From: an uncultured Lachnospiraceae bacterium
GTDB lineage: Bacteria; Bacillota; Clostridia; Lachnospirales; Lachnospiraceae
Assembly: GCA_900539715.1 (NCBI GenBank)
Contig: UQDA01000018.1
Location: 1-53,213, forward strand
Reading direction: 5' to 3'
DNA length: 53,213 nt
A program made the position numbers and the translations under genes. Below are positions 24,946-33,205 of the stretch, piece after piece; positions within the stretch are counted from its first letter, which is position 1, and every line of letters starts with the position of its first letter. The notes below the pieces were generated by a model that saw only the letters and a list, made by a program, of their open reading frames with translations, searched no databases and was not told the DNA's origin.

Positions 24946-25869
24946 TTATTCCGCCTGTACCGTATGCGTTTCCAGATAATCCAGCCATTTTACGCAATAT
25001 TCTTTTTTCAGATGTATCCCGTCTGTTGCAGCGTCATCCGGCAGTGTCCCGTCCTCTCCGGCAACCGCCTCTGCCGCCGCAACAAAATACACCTGCTTCT
25101 CCTCTGCCATCTCCTGAAGGAGCTCGTTATACTCTGCGATTTTTTCATTTTTGATATAGCTGTGTGTCCCGGATACCTCCTTTGATACCGGAAGTATCTG
25201 CTGTACATAAATCTGTGCCCCGGGATTTATTTCTTTTACCGCATCGATGACCTTTCCGTATTTATTGATAAAAACATCTTTATACGGCCATCCTGTCTCA
25301 TTGATGCCAAGCATGATATAGACCTTATCGAACTGCGTCATTTTCAGCGCATCCATGACCGTTACCTTCGTCCCGTCTATATTGACCGCAGGCTTTGTGA
25401 ACACCGTATCGACCATCAGACCTTTGTGCGTATATTCTATGGCATTATTCAGCCCTGTATTCAGTATCAGCCCCTCTGTCCGGGAATCCCCGATAAATAC
25501 CGTGCCGTCAAACCATGTGCTGTCCACCTTGGGCGCTTCCGGTACGGGCGTTGAAAAATCATATCCCACCGCAGCCTGACTCACGCTCTCTCCATTCTCA
25601 AAAACAGCGTTATCTGTTCGCTCTTCACTCTCCAAAGCAGCCGTCTGTTCTGTTGGTTGTTCTGTCATCAGCTCTGTTGTCTGCCCTTCTTCCCGCTCTG
25701 CCGCCTGCTCTGTTGACTGTTCCGTTGCCTGTACTTCTGTCTGCTCCGCCGCCTTCTGTCCTGCCTCCAGCCTGTCCGTCCCGAACAGAACGCCAAGCAA
25801 TATCGAGCCTGCCGCCAACACTAAAACAAGCGGCCATATCATATTTTTTCTCCGTTTTTTTCTCTTCAT
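24946..25869 (-). CDS. Membrane-anchored SGNH/GDSL hydrolase family protein
   Basis: A 307-aa protein from the ATG at 25869 (AGAGGA upstream; longer reading to 25920 has no ribosome site). A basic N-terminus and one helix (about 11-30) are followed by a Thr/Glu/Gln-rich repeat linker with TEQ units (about 40-85). The SGNH domain follows: block I VFIGDSRTEG with the catalytic Ser, LGINETGWPY, and DGIHLKKEY with the Asp/His pair. It heads the four-gene operon with a lipoprotein, MBOAT and DHHW protein, which suggests esterase or acetyl-transfer activity on an envelope glycan. Confidence 0.85.
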   Translation of the reverse strand: MKRKKRRKNMIWPLVLVLAAGSILLGVLFGTDRLEAGQKAAEQTEVQATEQSTEQAAEREEGQTTELMTEQPTEQTAALESEERTDNAVFENGESVSQAAVGYDFSTPVPEAPKVDSTWFDGTVFIGDSRTEGLILNTGLNNAIEYTHKGLMVDTVFTKPAVNIDGTKVTVMDALKMTQFDKVYIMLGINETGWPYKDVFINKYGKVIDAVKEINPGAQIYVQQILPVSKEVSGTHSYIKNEKIAEYNELLQEMAEEKQVYFVAAAEAVAGEDGTLPDDAATDGIHLKKEYCVKWLDYLETHTVQAE

Positions 25870-25956
25870 GTCATATCCTCTCTTTCGCACTTGTAACATT
25901 AAGATGTTCCGGGTTTCCAAAAAGTTTGCATAAAATAAAATATTTTTTATTTTCCC

Positions 25957-25987
25957 TTGACTTTACAGCGGCTGTATAGATTAGCAT
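25957..25987 (+). promoter_or_regulatory. MerR-type promoter (19-bp spacer with central dyad) of the ABC exporter
   Basis: TTGACT (25957-25962) and TAGCAT (25982-25987) are separated by 19 bp. The spacer holds the perfect 13-bp dyad TACAGCGGCTGTA (25964-25976). A lengthened spacer with a dyad is the hallmark of promoters untwisted by MerR-family activators. No MerR gene lies in this window. Confidence 0.6.
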
Positions 25988-26028
25988 TCAAAACAGTTGA
26001 AGAATTTCAGTAAGGAGGTAAATTCATT

Positions 26029-27756
26029 ATGAAAACTCTTTTTTCAAGAGTGACCATCAGCGGCCGACAGATATTCGGTCTGTCCGCCCTCATTCTTTTG
26101 TCCGCGGTCGGGGAAATGCTCCTTCCTTCCCTGCTCGCACAGATGATAAACCGCGGCGTAAACAATGCTGCCAAAAAGACAATACTGATACTCGCCCTCA
26201 TCATGGCAGTCATCACCTTTTTTGCCTGTATCATCAACTTCCTTTCCGTAAAGATAGCATCCCGTATCTCTACCGATTTTGCCGCAAAGCTGCGGTCGGA
26301 GGTTTTTGAACAGGTGCAGAGCTTCTCCTGCGCCGAGCTGGATCGTTTCGGAACAGCGAGCCTTGTAACCCGCAGCACCTCTGACATCACAAACGTCCAG
26401 AACTTTTTGACGATGCTGCTGCGTATCGGCATTCTCGCTCCCATGATGGCTGCCGCAGGACTCGTTTTTTCAGCCGCGACCGGCGGAAAAGTCAGCTCAG
26501 TGCTCACCATCGCTATCCCTGTGCTCCTTCTGGCTCTGGGCGCAGTCGTAGCTGCGGCTTCCCGCTATTCCGTCCTGCTCCGCCAAAAGCTCGACGGCAT
26601 CAACCGCCTTTTCCTCGAATCTCTGGAAGGCGTCAGGGTCATCCGTGCATTTAATAAACAGAAAACCGAAATGGAACGGTTTGGAGAGTTAAACAACGGC
26701 TATGCGGACACTTCCATGACTGCAGGACGCATCACAAGCCTTCTGATGCCAGCCATAAATGTTATTTTCGGAGTGACCACTGCCGCAGTTTTGGGACTCG
26801 GCTCATTTTATGTGGAATCCGGCGCGATGGAGGTCGGTTCTCTTGTCGCAAACAGCCAGTATATCAGCATGGTTCTCATGTCCGTCATGATGCTCGCTCT
26901 CGTCATCATGATGCTCCCCACAACCTACGCCTGCTCAAAGCGCATCGCAGAGGTTCTGGAAACGTCCTCTTCCGTAAAGGACGGCGATTTTGCCTTTGAA
27001 GAACGCCCTCTTCGTTCCACCCTTGAGTTCCGGCACGTTACCTTCGCCTATCCCGGCGCCGATGAGCCGATTTTAAAGGATGTCAGCTTTACTTCCCGTC
27101 CCGGCGAAGTCACAGCCATTATCGGCGGCACCGGACGCGGAAAATCCAGTATTTTGAAGCTTATCCCCCGCCTGTATGATCCGCTTTTCGGAGAAGTGCT
27201 CATTGATGGCGTAAATGCCCGCGACTACCGAATATCCGACCTTCGTTCCATCGTCGGATATGTTCCTCAGAAAAACGTACTTTTTTCCGGAGACATCGCC
27301 TCCAATCTGAATTTCGGCAGCGAGGACGGAACTTTATCCGACTGGGAACACGCCGCCCACATTGCCTGTGCGGATGAATTTATTGAGAAAAAGAAAGAAA
27401 AATACCACGATCCCATCGCCCAGGGCGGCTCCAATCTATCCGGAGGCCAGCGTCAGCGTATGGCGATCGCTCGGGCTCTTATGAAAAAGCCTGAAATCTA
27501 TGTATTTGATGACAGCTTTTCCGCCCTTGATATGAAGACCGATCAGGTCCTGCGGAAGCGTCTGAAAGAAAATATCGGAAATGCAACAGTCATCATGGTA
27601 GCCCAGAGAATAAGCACCATTCTGGATGCCGACCGTATCCTCGTTATTGACGATGGACAGGTCATCGGCCAGGGAACTCATGACGAGCTCATCAAAACCT
27701 GTTCTGTTTATCGGGAGATTGCGGAACTGCAGCTTGGAAAGGAGAATCTTTCATGA
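26029..27756 (+). CDS. Heterodimeric ABC exporter, subunit A (degenerate catalytic site)
   Basis: A 575-aa half-transporter: six membrane helices (about residues 1-310) followed by an ATPase domain. Walker A is GGTGRGKSS and the signature is NLSGGQRQRMAIARAL. Walker B reads IYVFDDSFSALD, with Asp in place of the catalytic Glu, the usual mark of the non-catalytic site in heterodimeric exporters of the LmrCD/TM287-288 type. It should export drugs or peptides with the subunit encoded next (ATGA overlap). AAGGAGG precedes the ATG. Control is probably through the MerR-type promoter at 25957. Confidence 0.92.
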   Translation: MKTLFSRVTISGRQIFGLSALILLSAVGEMLLPSLLAQMINRGVNNAAKKTILILALIMAVITFFACIINFLSVKIASRISTDFAAKLRSEVFEQVQSFSCAELDRFGTASLVTRSTSDITNVQNFLTMLLRIGILAPMMAAAGLVFSAATGGKVSSVLTIAIPVLLLALGAVVAAASRYSVLLRQKLDGINRLFLESLEGVRVIRAFNKQKTEMERFGELNNGYADTSMTAGRITSLLMPAINVIFGVTTAAVLGLGSFYVESGAMEVGSLVANSQYISMVLMSVMMLALVIMMLPTTYACSKRIAEVLETSSSVKDGDFAFEERPLRSTLEFRHVTFAYPGADEPILKDVSFTSRPGEVTAIIGGTGRGKSSILKLIPRLYDPLFGEVLIDGVNARDYRISDLRSIVGYVPQKNVLFSGDIASNLNFGSEDGTLSDWEHAAHIACADEFIEKKKEKYHDPIAQGGSNLSGGQRQRMAIARALMKKPEIYVFDDSFSALDMKTDQVLRKRLKENIGNATVIMVAQRISTILDADRILVIDDGQVIGQGTHDELIKTCSVYREIAELQLGKENLS

Positions 27757-29519
27757 AAAATAAAGCGATATGGAAACGGCTTTTTTCCTACTTAAAGCCT
27801 TGTCTGGCGCGACTCTTTTTTACCCTTATCTTTGCCGCCGTCAGCACTGCCTTCATGGTGCTCGCACCGTTTCTCATCGGCAAAGTGACAACGACGCTGT
27901 TTGACAGCATCCGCGACGGAGTTTTTTACTGGCAGACCCTCCTCGCACTGCTTTTGGGCCTCGTATTCATCTATCTTGTTTCACAGCTTTTTTCCGTCCT
28001 GCAAGGCTTTTCCATGGCAAAACTCACCGCTGACGTTATGAAAAGGCTGCGTTCCGACATCGATGCAAAAATGCACCGGCTCAGGCTCAACTATTACGAC
28101 ACCCATACGCACGGCGATATCCTCAGCGTCATCACAAATGATGTCGATACTCTGAATAATGCTCTGAGCCAGAACCTGACGTCTATCGTCACACAGGTTA
28201 TCACAGCCATAGGCATTCTCGCCATGATGCTCGCTATCAGCCCTTCCCTGACTCTCATCCCTGTCATCATGGTACCGCTCTCCCTGCTGAGTGCTGCCCG
28301 CGTCATGAAGGCCAGCGAAAAATATTACGGGCAACAACAGGAGCTTCTCGGAGCATTGAACGGATATATAGAAGAAATGTATAACGGTCAACAGGTCGTA
28401 CAGACTTTTAACTATCAAAAAAGAGCCTCCAAAGCCTTTGGTCTTTTAAACGAAAAGCTTCGGGAAAGCTCCCGGAAAGCCGAAACCACCGCAGGCGCAG
28501 TCACTCCCGTCACAACGCTCGTCAACGACCTCGGATATGTACTTTGTGCCGCAATAGGCTGTTTCCGCGCAATCGGTGGCATCCTCACCGTAGGAAACGT
28601 ACAGGCAATGCTGGAATATACCAGAAAATTTGCCGAGCCCTTCTCTACCCTTGCAGGAATGGCCGGAAGCTTCGGAGCCGCAGCCGCTGCAGGAAACCGT
28701 ATTTTTTCACTGCTCGATGCAGAGGAAGTCATCCCGGATCCTCAGAACTGTATCGTTCCCGAACAGGCCTCCGGCACTGTAACGTTCCAAAATGTAAGCT
28801 TTGGTTATACACCGGACCGTCCTCTGATGAAAGACGTGAGCTTCTCCATCCTGCCCGGTCAGAAAGCTGCTGTTGTCGGACCTACCGGTGCCGGAAAAAC
28901 GACGCTCGTCAACCTTCTGATGCGCTTTTATGAGATAAACAGCGGTTCTATCCTTGTAGACGGCATCGATATACGGGACATGTCCCGGGCCGAGCTCAGA
29001 AGCCATTTCGGCATGGTCTTACAGGACACCTGGCTGTTCGAGGGGAGCATCCGTGACAATATCGGTTACTCCTCAGAAAATATGCCCTTTGAAGAAATCC
29101 TGTCCGCCGCAAAATCAGCATGCGCTCACAGCTTTATCAAAACGCTGCCCGGCGGCTACGACATGATTCTTTCCAAGGGGGCAGAAAACATTTCTCAGGG
29201 AGAACGCCAGCTTCTGACGATTGCCAGAGCTCTCGCCGCCACCCCCGAGATAATGATACTCGATGAAGCGACCAGCAACGTCGACACTCATACGGAAGCC
29301 CTTATCCAGCATGCCATGGCAGAGCTGATGAAGGGACGCACAAGCTTCGTTATCGCCCACCGTCTTTCTACCATCAGGGATGCGGATATCATCCTCTACA
29401 TGGAAGACGGAGACATCAAGGAAATGGGCAGCCATGACGAGCTGATGGCTAAAAACGGGAAATACGCTGCGCTTTACAACAGTCAGTTTTCTTCTGTTTC
29501 CAGCCTTTCAAAACGATAA
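27753..29519 (+). CDS. Heterodimeric ABC exporter, subunit B (consensus catalytic site)
   Basis: A 588-aa half-transporter with six helices and an ATPase domain. Walker A is GPTGAGKTT. The signature is the less canonical ISQGERQLLTIARAL. Walker B is IMILDEATSNVD with the catalytic Glu, and the H-loop is IAHRLST. The pairing with subunit A fits the known asymmetric pattern, in which the degenerate Walker B of one chain faces the variant signature of the other. The last 37 bp overlap the 3' end of the convergent DUF1653 gene. Confidence 0.93.
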   Translation: MKNKAIWKRLFSYLKPCLARLFFTLIFAAVSTAFMVLAPFLIGKVTTTLFDSIRDGVFYWQTLLALLLGLVFIYLVSQLFSVLQGFSMAKLTADVMKRLRSDIDAKMHRLRLNYYDTHTHGDILSVITNDVDTLNNALSQNLTSIVTQVITAIGILAMMLAISPSLTLIPVIMVPLSLLSAARVMKASEKYYGQQQELLGALNGYIEEMYNGQQVVQTFNYQKRASKAFGLLNEKLRESSRKAETTAGAVTPVTTLVNDLGYVLCAAIGCFRAIGGILTVGNVQAMLEYTRKFAEPFSTLAGMAGSFGAAAAAGNRIFSLLDAEEVIPDPQNCIVPEQASGTVTFQNVSFGYTPDRPLMKDVSFSILPGQKAAVVGPTGAGKTTLVNLLMRFYEINSGSILVDGIDIRDMSRAELRSHFGMVLQDTWLFEGSIRDNIGYSSENMPFEEILSAAKSACAHSFIKTLPGGYDMILSKGAENISQGERQLLTIARALAATPEIMILDEATSNVDTHTEALIQHAMAELMKGRTSFVIAHRLSTIRDADIILYMEDGDIKEMGSHDELMAKNGKYAALYNSQFSSVSSLSKR

Positions 29520-29959
29520 CACTGTTTTACCTGAGGATATTTTTCCCGATCCACTTCCCCCATAAACATTTCATAGGGGCGTGCACAGATTTTAAAGGGA
29601 GCGTAAAGAGCCTGATATACTACCAGCATTTCACCTGTTTCGGTATGCTCTGCGACCGCCAGCACCTTATAAAGATATTTCGTGCTCTCCTGCGGCTCCC
29701 ACTCTCTTTTAAAATGTTTTACAATATCGCCGGTGCGAATGTCTCTTTTCAGGGACGATGTACCGGCGTTTTTCTTTTTCTCCATCCTCTCCGGCGCATC
29801 CAAATCCTCATATTCCTCCCGGTCAAGCGAAACCGGCACTCCTGATTTTCCTTCGATATGGACGCCGCCATACCATGTCCCAGTCGTCTCAAAAACATCT
29901 CCGATCTCGTATTCTGAAGAAAATTCATCGTTCTTTTTAATGATTTTGATTTTACCCAT
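29483..29959 (-). CDS. DUF1653 domain protein
   Basis: A 158-aa cytoplasmic protein. The C-terminal ~75 residues match the DUF1653 pattern (GDIVKHFKRE, YLYKVLAVAEHTETGEMLVV, YQALY and RPYEMFMGEVD). The N-terminal half (about 1-60) is a small beta-rich stretch without a family I can name. Its function is unknown. AAAGGAG precedes the ATG. The stop lies inside the end of the ABC exporter gene on the other strand, so antisense overlap of transcripts is likely. Confidence 0.8.
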   Translation of the reverse strand: MGKIKIIKKNDEFSSEYEIGDVFETTGTWYGGVHIEGKSGVPVSLDREEYEDLDAPERMEKKKNAGTSSLKRDIRTGDIVKHFKREWEPQESTKYLYKVLAVAEHTETGEMLVVYQALYAPFKICARPYEMFMGEVDREKYPQVKQCYRFERLETEEN

Positions 29960-30099
29960 TGTTGTCTCCTTTTGTTTAAAATAAATGTGCTTACACTTCT
30001 TTTTACCCCGATCAGCGCGTTATCTCCCCACTGCCCGAAACTGCTCCTAAAATCGAAAGAGCAGCAACGATTATTACTAATCATCACTGCTCAAACGTA

Positions 30100-30171
30100 C
30101 GTTTCCGGCGGGAATCGAACCCACAACTAGCGCTTAGGAGGCGCTTGTTATATCCATTTAACTACGGAAAC
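30100..30171 (-). tRNA. tRNA-Arg (anticodon CCU)
   Basis: The minus strand gives a 7-bp acceptor stem GTTTCCG/CGGAAAC, discriminator G, anticodon stem AGCGC/GCGCT around loop CTCCTAA (anticodon CCU) and a T-arm with GGTTCGATTCC. The CCA end is not encoded. A consensus promoter lies at 30230-30258. Confidence 0.94.
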
Positions 30172-30229
30172 AGTTTTACTATTTACAGGCTTCTCTCCTG
30201 CCGATATACAGAAGTGCCCTAACACTTCT

Positions 30230-30258
30230 ATTATATCGGCTTCCTCTATAATTGTCAA
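30230..30258 (-). promoter_or_regulatory. Consensus promoter of tRNA-Arg
   Basis: On the minus strand TTGACA (30253-30258), 17 bp, TATAAT (30230-30235), both boxes perfect. A small hairpin (GAAGTG...CACTTC) lies in the precursor leader. Confidence 0.8.
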
Positions 30259-30328
30259 ATCATTTATGCTCAAGCCGCAGATTCTCTATATCACAGCTGC
30301 CCTCAACAAGAACGGGTGACTCGCATCC

Positions 30329-31213
30329 TTACGCATCCGGATAGTTCACATATCCCTGAAGCCACACACTGCCCTTAAAACGTCTCCCCACAGCCGGTTC
30401 TCCCATCAGATCCATGCTGTTAATACCTACTTTCATATTCAGGTCATTACAGCAAACCGTTAAAATATAAACGTTTTCTCCGGTCATGCTGTTTTTTACC
30501 CGCTTCATGTCCGTAATCTCTCCGAGAATCGAATACTGATCGCACTCTACTCCGTACGGCATAAAATAAGTATCTACAAGGCTGAATATATCTGCTTTCT
30601 GAATTTTTTTGGAAATTGCGGTATAAGTATCCATATCCTCAAGCGTCAGATTTTCGATAGCTTCTTCGTCACCGCCGCGCGCTGCCTGTATCAGACGGTT
30701 GCGCTCAACAGTATCCCTTGCAATCTTCTTTTTCTGTCTTTCGCTCTTCTGTATCGGCATCATAATAGTACCGTGGCAGGACAATGCCGAAAGATTCAGA
30801 GACGTTCCTCTTATAGGCAATCTGCCCTCTCCCTGCAGCTTCAGATAAGGAATCATATTCTGTAAATAAAAAATAAGAGAAACCCCTACTCTCGGATCGT
30901 CGCATATCCCTGCATATGATTCCTTCGCCGCATGTCGCTCAATGGAGATATCCTCTCCCGAGCTCACTGTTTCTGACCGCAGATAGGGAAAATAGTAGTC
31001 AAATGTATAATTATCTTCGTCATCAAATTCCCCGCACACCGCAATCCCGATATCCTCGGCAAAATTCCTGTCAAATTCAGCTATCAGGCTTTTTTCAGTG
31101 AGTGTCGTGCAGCTTCTTTCATCTGCATGAACAATGATTTCCTTTACCAGACTCTGAATCTGCTTTTTCTCTGTGTATTCACTAAAGCCAACTGCTCTTA
31201 AATATTTATGCAA
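30329..31213 (-). CDS. DUF3881 family protein
   Basis: A 294-aa cytoplasmic protein of a family I know as DUF3881, confined mainly to Lachnospiraceae and often near serS and the origin. Its function is unknown. The TTG at 31213 is chosen because it gives the family N-terminus HKYLRAVGFSEYTEK and has GAGGTG 6 bases upstream; the frame continues to 31285 through the basic hairpin region without a ribosome site. The C-terminal part (about 220-290) contains VECDQYSILGEITDMK and could be a small beta-barrel. No membrane segment is visible. Confidence 0.78.
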   Translation of the reverse strand: MHKYLRAVGFSEYTEKKQIQSLVKEIIVHADERSCTTLTEKSLIAEFDRNFAEDIGIAVCGEFDDEDNYTFDYYFPYLRSETVSSGEDISIERHAAKESYAGICDDPRVGVSLIFYLQNMIPYLKLQGEGRLPIRGTSLNLSALSCHGTIMMPIQKSERQKKKIARDTVERNRLIQAARGGDEEAIENLTLEDMDTYTAISKKIQKADIFSLVDTYFMPYGVECDQYSILGEITDMKRVKNSMTGENVYILTVCCNDLNMKVGINSMDLMGEPAVGRRFKGSVWLQGYVNYPDA

Positions 31214-31250
31214 GAATTTCACCTCGTTTTTTGATTTGTAAAAAAGCATC

Positions 31251-31299
31251 CTGCTTTTTATTCGATAGGAAAGTAACTTTCCCATTGAATAAAAAGCAG
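31251..31299. repeat. Long near-perfect hairpin between serS and DUF3881
   Basis: Arms 31251-31274 and 31276-31299 are complementary over 24 bp with two mismatches. The left arm contains TTTTTATTCGATAGGAA, which recurs nearly unchanged at 39732-39748 (TTTTTATTCGACAGGAA). It may act as the serS terminator and looks like a copy of a dispersed intergenic element. Confidence 0.55.
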
Positions 31300-31358
31300 T
31301 TCAGCTGCGCCCATTTGCAAGCAGCTACAGCCAAACCGCTTTAAAAGTTTACATAAAA

Positions 31359-32645
31359 TTATTTCTTTCTGCGGATTTCCGTCATGCCGCCCATGTAAGG
31401 ACGCAGCACCTCAGGAATACGGACAGAACCATCTGCCTGCAGATTGTTCTCTAAAAATGCGATGAGCATTCTCGGAGGAGCTACAACCGTGTTATTCAAA
31501 GTATGTGCAAAATACTTTCCGTTTTCACCGGAAACACGGATTTTAAGTCTGCGTGCCTGTGCATCTCCCAGATTAGAACAGCTTCCTACTTCAAAATATT
31601 TCTTCTGTCTGGGAGACCATGCCTCAACGTCTACAGACTTCACTTTCAAGTCAGCCAGGTCGCCGGAGCAGCACTCCAGTGTACGAACCGGAATATCCAT
31701 AGAGCGGAACAGGTCGACTGTATTCTGCCAAAGCTTATCAAACCACATCATGGAATCCTCAGGTTTGCAGACAACTATCATCTCCTGCTTTTCAAACTGG
31801 TGAATGCGGTATACGCCTCTCTCCTCCAGACCATGAGCGCCCTTTTCTTTTCTGAAACAGGGAGAATAACTCGTCAGTGTCTTGGGAAGCTCTTCCTCCG
31901 GAATGATGGTGTCGATAAACTTTCCAATCATGGAATGCTCGGAAGTACCGATCAGATAAAGGTCCTCTCCCTCAATCTTATACATCATCGCATCCATTTC
32001 CGCAAAGCTCATAACACCTGTCACAACATTACTCCTTATCATAAAAGGAGGAACGCAATAGGTGAATCCTCTGTCTATCATGAAATCACGAGCATAGGAA
32101 ATTACTGCAGAGTGCAGTCTTGCAATATCACCCATCAGATAATAGAAGCCGTTACCTGCAACCTTTCTCGCGCTGTCCAGATCCAAACCATCGAAGCTTT
32201 CCATAATCTCCGAATGATAAGGAATTTCAAAATCCGGAACGACAGGCTCGCCATATCTTTTTACTTCTACATTTTCTGTATCGTTTTTACCGATAGGCAC
32301 GGAAGGATCGATGATGTTCGGAATCGTCATCATGATTTTCTTTATCCGCTCCTGCAGTTCGCTTTCCTTTTCTTCCAGCTCTGCAAGACGCTTTGCATCG
32401 GCGTTGACCTGTTCCTTCATCGCCATCGCTTCATCTTTTTTACCCTGTCCCATCAGTTTTCCGATTTCTTTGGAAATCTTATTTCTGTTTGCACGCAGGT
32501 CATCCGCTTCTTTCTGAACGCTTCTGCTCTCCACATCCAGCTCTATCACTTCATCAACGAGCGGAAGCTTTTCATCCTGAAATTTCTTTCGGATATTTTC
32601 TTTTACCGCATCAGGATTCTCCCTTAAAAATTTAATATCGATCAT
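31359..32645 (-). CDS. serS: Serine--tRNA ligase
   Basis: A class II aminoacyl-tRNA synthetase of 428 aa, the usual length, which charges tRNA-Ser (one such tRNA is at 251-340). The N-terminal coiled-coil tRNA-binding arm covers about residues 30-100 (rich in Glu, Lys and Ala). The catalytic domain has motif 2-like FRKEKGAHGLEERGVYRIHQFEK and motif 3-like TVVAPPRMLIAFLEN. AAGGAGG precedes the ATG. It follows DUF4446 by 13 bp, downstream of parA-parB, so it belongs to that operon. No T-box leader is present directly upstream. Confidence 0.97.
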   Translation of the reverse strand: MIDIKFLRENPDAVKENIRKKFQDEKLPLVDEVIELDVESRSVQKEADDLRANRNKISKEIGKLMGQGKKDEAMAMKEQVNADAKRLAELEEKESELQERIKKIMMTIPNIIDPSVPIGKNDTENVEVKRYGEPVVPDFEIPYHSEIMESFDGLDLDSARKVAGNGFYYLMGDIARLHSAVISYARDFMIDRGFTYCVPPFMIRSNVVTGVMSFAEMDAMMYKIEGEDLYLIGTSEHSMIGKFIDTIIPEEELPKTLTSYSPCFRKEKGAHGLEERGVYRIHQFEKQEMIVVCKPEDSMMWFDKLWQNTVDLFRSMDIPVRTLECCSGDLADLKVKSVDVEAWSPRQKKYFEVGSCSNLGDAQARRLKIRVSGENGKYFAHTLNNTVVAPPRMLIAFLENNLQADGSVRIPEVLRPYMGGMTEIRRKK

Positions 32646-32658
32646 CGTTTCTTCCTCC

Positions 32659-33168
32659 TTAAAATCTTATTGCCATATCCAGCGCTTTTTTCTCTTCTTC
32701 TCCAAGAGCCAGCTCACATTCGCCCTTATTGATTTCTTTTGTGTAAGAATAACAGCCTTCACTGCTGTGCACTGAGTTTAAAATGAAACCACTATTTTTA
32801 TCATTCAGCATACACAGGCAGAAGCTGAGATTTCCACCCATCTGGCTGAAAGCATCATATTTCACAAGTCCGACCTTCTGATAGCAGTATTCTATCCTTC
32901 TGTTAAGATCTCTGATATCCTTGCGGTTTTTTTCGCTCTCTGCCTTCATCAGCTTATTATCTTCAAATAAGGCAATGATTTCTTTTTCCAGACTTTTTCC
33001 ATCTTTGCCTTTTATAAAACGTTCATACCGTTTCTTCAACTTATTATACTTTGTCAGCTGTACAATAAGCAAGACCATTATGGCGATCAACAGAATAAAT
33101 ATTGCGATAAAGAGCCATGCAATATCCATTCCGGCGATACCCAGATATTCCATCAATGGACTTTTCAT
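32659..33168 (-). CDS. DUF4446 family membrane protein
   Basis: A 169-aa protein with one N-terminal helix (about residues 15-38), a coiled coil (about 40-95, LKKRYERFIKGKDGKSLEKE onward) and a conserved C-terminal domain (VKYDAFSQMGGNLSFCLCML, then SVHSSEGCYSYTKEI) that identifies DUF4446. The function is unknown. It sits between parB (37 bp upstream) and serS. The family is common next to parAB in Clostridia, so a link to chromosome segregation at the membrane is possible but unproven. Confidence 0.85.
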   Translation of the reverse strand: MKSPLMEYLGIAGMDIAWLFIAIFILLIAIMVLLIVQLTKYNKLKKRYERFIKGKDGKSLEKEIIALFEDNKLMKAESEKNRKDIRDLNRRIEYCYQKVGLVKYDAFSQMGGNLSFCLCMLNDKNSGFILNSVHSSEGCYSYTKEINKGECELALGEEEKKALDMAIRF

Positions 33169-33205
33169 CGTTTCCTCGCATTCCGCCGCTTATGCGGCAT
33201 CTTCT

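Noticed and set aside
25630..25760. TEQ-rich repeats in the SGNH gene, considered as a tandem DNA repeat or phase-variable tract
   Set aside because: Codons vary between units and the unit length is irregular; it is a low-complexity protein linker.
29483..29519. 37-bp tail-to-tail overlap of the DUF1653 gene and ABC exporter
   Set aside because: Short convergent overlaps are common and both frames are well supported; not treated as special.
31503..32627. Long plus-strand frame (374 aa) opposite serS
   Set aside because: Antisense shadow of a certain gene; no recognisable domain.
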